From NCBI GenBank assembly GCA_046047235.1, contig JBJOII010000015.1, positions 1-50,332 on the forward strand: a DNA stretch of 50,332 bases. Reading direction: 5' to 3'. Position 1 is the first letter of the stretch. The number at the start of each line of letters is the position of its first letter. The position numbers and the translations under genes were made by a program. The notes below the pieces were generated by a model. That model ran no database searches. It had not been told where the DNA came from and saw nothing but the letters and a program-made list of their open reading frames with translations. The DNA is from JBMTVN01 sp046047235 (lineage in GTDB: Bacteria > Verrucomicrobiota > Verrucomicrobiia > Limisphaerales > JAHDYP01). Below, in pieces: positions 44,026 to 50,332 of the stretch.

Positions 44026-45024
44026 ATGATTCGGTCCTTTGCATTTACCAACCAGGGGCGTTTACACACCAAGGACATCGAAAGGTTTTTGATGCCCACC
44101 TTGTTGGCGGACACGAACCTGTTTTTGTGGGTGGATTTGGAGAATCCAACGCCTGATGAGACGAAGAGCGTTCTGGAGGACGTTTTTCATTTCCATCCGT
44201 TGTCGATTGAGGACTGCGTGATGTTCAGTCCGTCACCCAAGGTCGAGGAGTATGCCCCGAAGGAGGGGGATGTTTTTCAGCCTTACCTTTTCATGGTGAT
44301 TCATGCGGTGGATTACAGTCGGCAGGACGGGGTATTTGCCACGAGCGAGCTGAATTTCTTTCTCGGGCGGAATTTTCTGGTGACTTTCCATGAGCGTCCG
44401 ATGCGTGGGGTGCAGATCACTTCGGAGCGGTGTTTGAGGAGTAGCGTGCATATTGCGCGGGCGCCGGACCGTGTGGCTCACACGCTGTTGGACTTGATTG
44501 TGGACAACTACAAGCCTGCGTTGGAGGAGTTGTCGCTTGAGATTGCGGAGTTGGAGCATCAGGCCCTGCAGAATCCGGGGCGGGACACGTTGAACAAAAT
44601 TCTGCAGGTGAAGAAGGAAGTGGTGCATTTGCGCCAGATTATTGGTCCGCAGCGTGAGGTGTTGGCGAGGTTTGCGCGAGGGGAGTTCAAGATGGTGCGG
44701 GCTCATTTGGTTCCGTACTACCGGGATGTATACGATGGGCTGTATCACATTGCGGAGCGGGCTCAGAGTTACACGGATTCGCTCACGGGGATTTTGCAGG
44801 TGTATTTGAACATGGCGTCCAACCAGACCAGTGAGATTGTGAAGTTTCTCACGATCATCACGGTGATCACCACTCCGGTGATGGCGGTGGGTACCTGGTA
44901 TGGGATGAACTTTGATGGCATACCGGAGGTGCATTCTGCGCACGGGTATGTGTGGGCTGTGGGGCTGACGCTGGTCACGACGCTGCTGACCGTGTGGTGG
45001 TTCCATCACAAGAAGTGGTTTTGA
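44026..45024 (+). CDS. corA: CorA-type magnesium transporter
   Basis: A 332-residue CorA-family channel. A large cytoplasmic funnel domain (1-265) leads to two C-terminal membrane helices separated by the selectivity motif GMN (WYGMNFDGIPE, near residue 290), and it ends in a basic HHKKWF tail. I chose ATG 44026 (MIRSFAFTNQG); the longer frame starts in the hairpin upstream. It should form a pentamer in the inner membrane and import Mg2+, or Co2+. The histidine-kinase gene starts 10 bases later, so the transporter and the two-component pair form one operon. Confidence 0.95.
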   Translation: MIRSFAFTNQGRLHTKDIERFLMPTLLADTNLFLWVDLENPTPDETKSVLEDVFHFHPLSIEDCVMFSPSPKVEEYAPKEGDVFQPYLFMVIHAVDYSRQDGVFATSELNFFLGRNFLVTFHERPMRGVQITSERCLRSSVHIARAPDRVAHTLLDLIVDNYKPALEELSLEIAELEHQALQNPGRDTLNKILQVKKEVVHLRQIIGPQREVLARFARGEFKMVRAHLVPYYRDVYDGLYHIAERAQSYTDSLTGILQVYLNMASNQTSEIVKFLTIITVITTPVMAVGTWYGMNFDGIPEVHSAHGYVWAVGLTLVTTLLTVWWFHHKKWF

Positions 45025-45034
45025 GGCCTTGCTG

Positions 45035-46330
45035 ATGGCGGGTTCGAAATCCAGTTTTCTTGACAAGGTGCTTGGGCGCATTGGGCGTTTGGACTCCGAG
45101 GGGTTGCAGACGGTGGTGGAGCGTTTGGCTCGTGAGCGGCGGTTTTTGGAGACGCTATTTAACACGATTGAGGATGGGTTGCTGGTGGTGGATGAGAGTG
45201 GGCGGGTGGTGTATTACAATCGTGCGGCGACGGAGTTGCTGGGGTTGCCGGCTGAGCAGGTGGAGGGGCAGAACGTGACGCGTTATTTGCCCCAGCTGGA
45301 GTGGAGTGATTTGGTGAAGATGGACCGCCAGGGTGGGCCCCAGGTGATGCGGCAGGAATTTGAGGTAGAGTATCCGCGGCATCGCTATCTGAGGCTTTTT
45401 GCGGCGCCCTTGGATGGGGAAGCGAGTGGGAGTGCGGGGCTGGCCTTGATTCTGCACGACACGACTGAGATGCGGCAGCAGACCGAGGAGGCGATTGAGA
45501 CTGAGCGGGTGCAGGCGCTGACGTTATTGGCGGCCAGCGTGGCGCACGAGATCGGGAATCCCCTGAATGCGCTGCATATCCATCTGCAACTGATGGAGCG
45601 GGAGCTGCGCAAGTTGAGGAAAGCGGTTCTGGAGCAGGGCGGGGAAGGGGGTGTTGGGGTGAGTCGTGCGGGGTTACGCGGGGGGGGGCGGACGCAGCGA
45701 ATCGTGCAGTCGGAGGAGGTGGTCGGCGGGGAGATGGCTTCGATTGCGGATCGTTTGGACAAGTATCTCGGGGTTGCGAAGGGGGAGATCACGCGGCTGG
45801 ATTACATTGTGACGCAATTTCTGCAGGCGATTCGTCCCTCTCCTGCCCGGAAGCAGATGGTGAGTCTGAACGTGCTGGCAGAGGACACCCTGCAGTTGTT
45901 GGGGCCGGAGATTCAGAATCGCGGGCAGGCGGTGGAGCGGGAGATGCTGGAGACGTTGCCACCTGCCCCGCTGGACCCGGTGCAGGTCAAGCAGGTGCTT
46001 GTTAATTTGATCAAGAACGCGATGCAGGCGATGTCACGGGGCGGGGTGCTGTCGATTCGCACCGGCGAGGCGCGGGATGGTGTATGGATTGAGCTTGCTG
46101 ACACGGGGTGTGGCATTGCGCAGGAGCAGCTGAATCACATCTTTGAACCGTTTTACACGACAAAGAGAAAGGGGTCGGGTTTGGGGTTGATGATTGTCCA
46201 GCGGGTGATGCGTGAGCATGGCGGGCTGATCAAGCTGGACAGCAGGACTGACCGGGGGACCACTTTCAGGCTATGGTTCCCATTGCATGAACCCCGTCCG
46301 CGGTTGCTGGAGATTCAGGCTCATGAGTAG
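45035..46330 (+). CDS. PAS-domain sensor histidine kinase (NtrB-like, cytoplasmic)
   Basis: A 431-residue soluble kinase with no membrane segment. A PAS domain spans about 35-150 (LFNTIEDGLLVVDESGRVVYYN), followed by the H-box with phospho-His171 in VAHEIGNPLNAL. Between the two DHp helices (about 198-232) lies an unusual Gly/Arg-rich insert. The ATPase domain has NLIKNAMQAMS (N box), DTGCGIA (G1), FEPFYTTKRKGSGLGL (F/G2) and ends at 425. I chose ATG 45035; an earlier TTG is possible. It overlaps the response-regulator start by 8 bases, so the two are a cognate pair. Confidence 0.92.
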   Translation: MAGSKSSFLDKVLGRIGRLDSEGLQTVVERLARERRFLETLFNTIEDGLLVVDESGRVVYYNRAATELLGLPAEQVEGQNVTRYLPQLEWSDLVKMDRQGGPQVMRQEFEVEYPRHRYLRLFAAPLDGEASGSAGLALILHDTTEMRQQTEEAIETERVQALTLLAASVAHEIGNPLNALHIHLQLMERELRKLRKAVLEQGGEGGVGVSRAGLRGGGRTQRIVQSEEVVGGEMASIADRLDKYLGVAKGEITRLDYIVTQFLQAIRPSPARKQMVSLNVLAEDTLQLLGPEIQNRGQAVEREMLETLPPAPLDPVQVKQVLVNLIKNAMQAMSRGGVLSIRTGEARDGVWIELADTGCGIAQEQLNHIFEPFYTTKRKGSGLGLMIVQRVMREHGGLIKLDSRTDRGTTFRLWFPLHEPRPRLLEIQAHE

Positions 46331-47708
46331 ACCTACCTTGCTGATAGTTGACGACGAGAAGCCTACGCGGGACGGGTTGCGTGCGGCATTGGAGGATCGT
46401 TTTGACGTGTATGTGGCGGAGGATGCCGCTGCGGCGATGGAGTTGCTGGAGCGGGAGCGGTTTGCTGTATTGCTGACGGACTTCAGGCTGCCGAACGAGG
46501 ATGGCATGAAGTTGATTACGCGGGCGAAGTCGCTGTCCCGTCCACCGGTATGCATCTTGATGACTGCGTATGGTTCGGAGGATCTGGCGGTGGAGGCCAT
46601 GCGCCATGGGGCTGATGACTATATCGCGAAGGGACGTTTGCAGATCGAGGAGCTTGAGATGCGGATTTCGCGGGCTTTGCGGCAGCAAACGCTGGAGGTT
46701 GAGAACGAGTCGCTTCATCGGCAGCTGGACTCGCGTTTCGGTATGGGGAATCTGGTTGGTGAGTCCGTAGTGATACGGGAGGTGTTGGAGACAGTGCGAC
46801 AGGTTGCGCCGTCCAAGGCGACGGTCTTGCTGCTTGGCGAGAGCGGGACGGGGAAGGAAATGGTGGCGCGAGCGATTCATCAACTGAGTCCGAGGGCGCG
46901 GGGGAGGTTAGTCACGGTGCACTGCGCGGCGTTGGCGGCCACGGTGCTGGAGAGTGAGCTTTTCGGTCATGAGAAGGGAGCGTTCACCGGGGCGCATGAG
47001 CGACGGATCGGGCGCTTTGAGGAGGCTCAGGGGGGGACGCTTTTCTTGGACGAGATCGGGGAGATTGATGCTGGATTACAGATCAAGCTGCTGCGCTTTC
47101 TGGGAGAACGCACTTTTGAGCGGGTGGGGTCCAACAAGACGATGGTGGCGGATGTGCGGTTGGTTGCCGCTACGAATCGTGATTTGTCGGCGATGGTGAA
47201 GGCGGGCACATTTCGCGAGGACCTTTATTTCCGGCTGAGTGTTGTGCCGATCCAGCTGCCGCCGTTGCGGGAGAGGACGGGAGATGTGGTTTTGCTGGCG
47301 CAGCATTTCCTGCTGGAGTCGGCGGAGGAGAACGGGAAGAGGCTGAAGGGTTTTACCGTTGAGGCGATGGAGGCGCTTTCCGGATACGGCTGGCCGGGGA
47401 ATGTGAGGGAACTGCGTACCGCCGTTGAGCATGCGGTTGTATTGTGCCGTGGGGAGATTATTGGCTTGCGGGACCTGCCGCCAAGCGTTCGGCGTTCGGT
47501 TGAGGAGGGCTCGGGCATGGTTGGGGAGGGGGGTATTCCCTCGCTGGTGGAACCGGGTGAACTGACCGTGAGGGAAGCGGAGAGGCAGCTGATTATTCGT
47601 GCGCTGCGGGAATCCAACGGGAACCGCACCGAGGCGGCACGGCGGATTGGTGTGAGTCGGCGGACTCTCCATCGCAAGCTGCACACCTACCAGCTGGAGG
47701 ATCTTTAA
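46323..47708 (+). CDS. NtrC-family sigma-54-dependent response regulator
   Basis: A 461-residue regulator: a receiver domain (1-125) with acidic pocket Asp10-Asp11 and phosphoacceptor Asp53 (LLTDFRLP); an AAA+ domain (about 142-375) with Walker A GESGTGKE at 172-179, GAFTGA at 219-224, the loop that contacts sigma-54, and Walker B LFLDE at 240-244; and a Fis-type helix-turn-helix at about 425-458 (NGNRTEAARRIGVSRRTLHRKL). I chose ATG 46323 because it gives the normal start MSRPTLLIVDDE and overlaps the kinase stop. Targets are unknown; genes with sigma-54 promoters elsewhere, and perhaps corA, are candidates. Confidence 0.95.
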   Translation: MSRPTLLIVDDEKPTRDGLRAALEDRFDVYVAEDAAAAMELLERERFAVLLTDFRLPNEDGMKLITRAKSLSRPPVCILMTAYGSEDLAVEAMRHGADDYIAKGRLQIEELEMRISRALRQQTLEVENESLHRQLDSRFGMGNLVGESVVIREVLETVRQVAPSKATVLLLGESGTGKEMVARAIHQLSPRARGRLVTVHCAALAATVLESELFGHEKGAFTGAHERRIGRFEEAQGGTLFLDEIGEIDAGLQIKLLRFLGERTFERVGSNKTMVADVRLVAATNRDLSAMVKAGTFREDLYFRLSVVPIQLPPLRERTGDVVLLAQHFLLESAEENGKRLKGFTVEAMEALSGYGWPGNVRELRTAVEHAVVLCRGEIIGLRDLPPSVRRSVEEGSGMVGEGGIPSLVEPGELTVREAERQLIIRALRESNGNRTEAARRIGVSRRTLHRKLHTYQLEDL

Positions 47709-47764
47709 AGCGTGATTTGAGTTCGGGGATTACAGGGCTGGGGTGATCCCCCAGTAGGAATACC

Positions 47765-49711
47765 ATGATGCATAAAGTTCAGGAGTGGATTCATCGAATT
47801 GAGGTGGGGGACCGTTCCCATTGGTTGCGGGGTGCGGTGGCGCTGATGGCGTTGCTTGTGGTCGCGGCGCTTTACCTGCTTTTTGAGTTTCAGAACCTCT
47901 CAGCTCCGCAGGCGATGGATGCGGCTCAGGTGGGACGTCAACTGGCGAGGGGGGAGGGTTTCACTACGCGCTTCATTCGGCCTCACAGCATTCACTTGCT
48001 GGAGGACCGAGCGGCCGAGCTGGGGGTTCCTGATGCGGATGCCGGGCGGCTGAGCCGGCTTCATCCGGACCTGGCGAACCCGCCACTCTACCCTGCGCTG
48101 TTGGGTGCAGTGTTCAAGCTGGCGAGTCCGGATTACGAGATTCTGAGCGGCCCGCAGTTTGTGGTGCATGAGCCGGACCGGTTGGTGGTCGCGGTAAACT
48201 TGGGTCTCGTGATCCTGTTGGCGGGGATAACCTACGCACTGGGGCGCAGCCTGTTTGATGAGTCGGTAGCGGCTTTGGCTACGCTGGCGGTAGTCGGAGC
48301 CGAGCTTCCCTGGCGGTTGGCCGGCACGGGGCAGTCGACACTGCTGGGGGTAGTCTTGGTGACGTTGTTGGCATTGTGCGTTGCGCGCTATGACCGGACG
48401 GCACGCGATGAGGAGTCGGGTACAGGCAGCAAATTGTGGATGGCCGGGGTGGTCGGGCTGATTCTTGGGCTGGCAGGCTTGACCTTATACGGGCTCTTGG
48501 CTCTGGTGGTTCCGGTTGCGGTGGTGTTGTTCCCGGGGTGGAAGGGGCGCAGTTGGTCTGCTCTGGGTGTTGCTCTTTTGGTTTGCCTGATCACCGTGGG
48601 GCCGTGGTTGCTCCGTAATTACCAGCTGTCCGGCATGTGGTTCGGTACGGCCTCGGCCTCCCTCTTTCGGGATTCCGCCTACTTCGCTGGTGACACTCTG
48701 GATCGCTCCCTGACGGCTTTGACCTCGCCGGACATGTTGCGGGAGATGTTCAGGCGAGTGCTTCAAGCGCTGCCTGGGGTGCTGCAGGGGGAGATGACAC
48801 GGGTGGGGGGGAGTTGGCTGGCGGCCTTCTTCATGGTGGGCTTGTTGTTCACGTTTGCTGACCCGACACGCAACGTCCTGCGCTCGTTCGCCTTGATTGC
48901 CCTCGTGATGTTGTTGCCGGGGCAAGCGCTATTCGATGGAGGTGGAGGGCAGGAGTCGGCAATGTCACCTGTGCCGTATCTGCAAGTGTGTGGTCCTTTG
49001 GTTCTAGTGATGGGGACAGCGTTCTTTGTCAGCCTGCTCGAACACGCCGACTGGCAGGTGGAGGGGGCGCGGTTTTTGGTGACAGCCGGATTCTGTCTGG
49101 TGGCGGTGCTTCCGGCAGGTCTTATGCTGCTGCCTCCGAAAAGGAACCCCAGCACTTTTCCGCCGTATTACCCGCCCATGATTCAGCAAGCCAGTGGCTA
49201 TCTGGAGCCGAAGGAGTTGATCATGAGCGACATCCCTTGGGCGACCGCCTGGTATGGGGACAGGGACAGTGTTTGGGCGACGCTGTTTGCATACGAGGCG
49301 AGGGGAGGCGAGGATTTGGCTGCGATTCATCAAAGGCGGAAGAAGTTGAGCGGACTCTACCTGACGCAAGTGTCCACGGTGGCAAGTTTTGTGGACGACA
49401 TGTTTCGGCCTGCGAGGTTTCATGAGAGGCATGAGGAGGTGCGACGCGAGGCGGTGGGGGTGGTGGAAGACCTAAATGCGGCGGAGAGCAGAGTGGGGTG
49501 GCCGGAGTTCGTTTACCGCAGCATGAAAGAGAGCTGGCTACCGGTTTGGTTCCCGCTCACGGCTGCGAGCAGTGATTTTATCGGGCTAGGTCAGTTCCTC
49601 GTGCTTGACGTGGCCCGCTGGAATGGGGCACAAACCAAGCAAGAATTATACACGAAACCACCCGGTGAGATGCGCGGAAGAGTTGTGGATGAGGGCTTGG
49701 ATAATCCGTAA
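47765..49711 (+). CDS. Polytopic membrane protein, probable ArnT/PMT-like glycosyltransferase
   Basis: A 648-residue protein with about 11 membrane helices in residues 20-460 and a soluble C-terminal part of about 190 residues. After the first helix, the loop DAAQVGRQLARGEGFTTRF, followed by HPDLANPPLYPALLG near 99-113, resembles the periplasmic loop of polyprenyl-phosphate-sugar-dependent glycosyltransferases (GT39/GT83). The acidic residue in that loop is the expected catalytic base, though the usual DE pair is not clear. It probably transfers a sugar from a lipid carrier to a periplasmic acceptor (inferred). It starts 56 bases after the response regulator. Nearest neighbours do not show the pathway. 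Confidence 0.7.
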   Translation: MMHKVQEWIHRIEVGDRSHWLRGAVALMALLVVAALYLLFEFQNLSAPQAMDAAQVGRQLARGEGFTTRFIRPHSIHLLEDRAAELGVPDADAGRLSRLHPDLANPPLYPALLGAVFKLASPDYEILSGPQFVVHEPDRLVVAVNLGLVILLAGITYALGRSLFDESVAALATLAVVGAELPWRLAGTGQSTLLGVVLVTLLALCVARYDRTARDEESGTGSKLWMAGVVGLILGLAGLTLYGLLALVVPVAVVLFPGWKGRSWSALGVALLVCLITVGPWLLRNYQLSGMWFGTASASLFRDSAYFAGDTLDRSLTALTSPDMLREMFRRVLQALPGVLQGEMTRVGGSWLAAFFMVGLLFTFADPTRNVLRSFALIALVMLLPGQALFDGGGGQESAMSPVPYLQVCGPLVLVMGTAFFVSLLEHADWQVEGARFLVTAGFCLVAVLPAGLMLLPPKRNPSTFPPYYPPMIQQASGYLEPKELIMSDIPWATAWYGDRDSVWATLFAYEARGGEDLAAIHQRRKKLSGLYLTQVSTVASFVDDMFRPARFHERHEEVRREAVGVVEDLNAAESRVGWPEFVYRSMKESWLPVWFPLTAASSDFIGLGQFLVLDVARWNGAQTKQELYTKPPGEMRGRVVDEGLDNP

Positions 49712-49721
49712 AGATTTAGGT

Positions 49722-49750
49722 TTGACACGGATAGGTCTGCATCGTAAAAA
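49722..49750 (+). promoter_or_regulatory. Sigma-70-type promoter for the outer-membrane protein gene
   Basis: A consensus TTGACA at 49722-49727, a 17-base spacer and TAAAAA at 49745-49750, 59 bases before the start codon at 49810. It starts 10 bases after the preceding stop codon. A strong promoter fits the codon choice of the gene, which looks highly expressed. Confidence 0.6.
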
Positions 49751-49809
49751 ACGACGACTTTTCAAGAGAAGCTGATCTCGGGAGAAATCTTGTTCAGAGC
49801 GAAACCATT

Positions 49810-50332
49810 ATGAAACGAATCATTGCCTCCGCTGGTTTGGCCGTTGTGGGTGCTGCGTCAGTCCAAGCAGCTTACACTCCGGGTCTGTCACCAATGGAAC
49901 AGTCCAAACCGTGGTCAGTCTCCGTCGCCGTGCGGGGGTTCTATGATGACAATATGTTCTCTGCGCCGACCGATGCGGACAAGGTTCCGGGTCGCGCGGG
50001 TCCTGAGGAGTCCTTCGGTGTCTCCGTGAACCCGAAGGTTGGGTTGAACTTTGCGCTCGACCGCACGGTCATCACCTTCAACTACAGCTACGATTTCCGC
50101 TGGTTCGAAGCTCGTGATAACAACGAAGCTGACCATATTCAGCTCGCCGACTTGGGAATCTCCCACTCCTTCTCTGAGCGCCTGAAGGTGGATGCGAGCG
50201 ACCGCTTCACTTATGCTCAGGAAGGTGCTGTGCGCATCGTTTGCGACCAGCTGGTCGCCGGAACTCGCGACCCCGCCGCGGGTATCGATCGCGATATACA
50301 GGTCACCCTGATCCCCGTCATCGTTCGACGCC
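49810..50332 (+). CDS. Outer-membrane beta-barrel protein (partial, runs off right edge)
   Basis: The first 174 codons of an exported protein. A signal peptide (about 1-21, MKRIIASAGLAVVGAASVQA then AYTPG) is followed by alternating polar and hydrophobic strands with aromatic ends (WSVSVAVRGFYDDNMF, ITFNYSYDFRWFEAR), as in outer-membrane barrels. It has its own strong promoter. Its codons end mostly in C on the plus strand, unlike the G-ending codons of the other plus-strand genes. The last 15 codons before the edge look less barrel-like, so a frameshift or sequence error there cannot be ruled out. Function unknown; the family is often abundant in Verrucomicrobiota. Confidence 0.8.
   Translation, partial: MKRIIASAGLAVVGAASVQAAYTPGLSPMEQSKPWSVSVAVRGFYDDNMFSAPTDADKVPGRAGPEESFGVSVNPKVGLNFALDRTVITFNYSYDFRWFEARDNNEADHIQLADLGISHSFSERLKVDASDRFTYAQEGAVRIVCDQLVAGTRDPAAGIDRDIQVTLIPVIVRR

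Noticed and set aside
1..50332. CRISPR array, insertion sequence, prophage or integron
   Set aside because: No regularly spaced repeats, no transposase or integrase motifs and no terminal inverted repeats were seen; gene content is chromosomal housekeeping.

Overview
The window looks like chromosomal DNA from a high-GC, Gram-negative bacterium of the PVC group, most likely Verrucomicrobiota. This is inference from gene content: an extended RpoD, a DUF4912 plus GH57 pair, CRTAC1 and multiheme-cytochrome genes, an ebo cluster, and a YlbF protein with a Cys-Gly tail. I see no transposase, integrase, phage gene or CRISPR array. The + strand is G-rich over roughly the first 49.7 kb whichever way the genes point. 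Minus-strand genes therefore use mostly C-ending codons and plus-strand genes mostly G-ending codons.

Layout. (1) 1-3089, minus: an ebo-type cluster (small conserved protein, EboB, EboE, EboC running off the left edge), linked in other bacteria to moving metabolite precursors across the inner membrane. (2) 3345-3714, plus: an RRM RNA-binding protein with its own terminator. (3) 17289-3733, minus: respiratory complex I, nuoBCDEFGHIJKLMN without nuoA, tightly packed. It is interrupted only between nuoE and nuoF by a plus-strand tRNA-Gln(CTG) that has its own promoter. (4) 17386-22169, plus: rpoD with a long Lys/Ala-rich N-terminus, then an S9 (DPP-IV-like) peptidase. (5) 30055-22214, minus: a membrane b-type/pentaheme c-type cytochrome fused to TPRs, a CRTAC1 FG-GAP protein, a propeller protein and a small membrane protein. 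(6) 30211-35011: NfeD (plus); an ECF sigma/anti-sigma-like/Spy-like set and a small DHp-like protein (minus); pyrF (plus) followed by a REP-like hairpin element; and a DsrE-like protein (minus). (7) 35204-38306, plus: DUF4912 and GH57, probably glycogen metabolism. (8) 42810-38394, minus: Aas, PII and DnaA, with a gene-free stretch carrying DnaA-box-like sites upstream of dnaA. (9) 42991-50332, plus: small cytochrome c, YlbF, a corA/histidine kinase/NtrC-type regulator operon, a polytopic glycosyltransferase-like protein and the start of an outer-membrane protein.

The points most worth following up are the b/c-type cytochrome-TPR fusion with its CRTAC1 partner, the tRNA gene antisense inside the nuo operon, the missing nuoA, the rearranged ebo cluster, and the strand-wide G skew that does not flip at dnaA.
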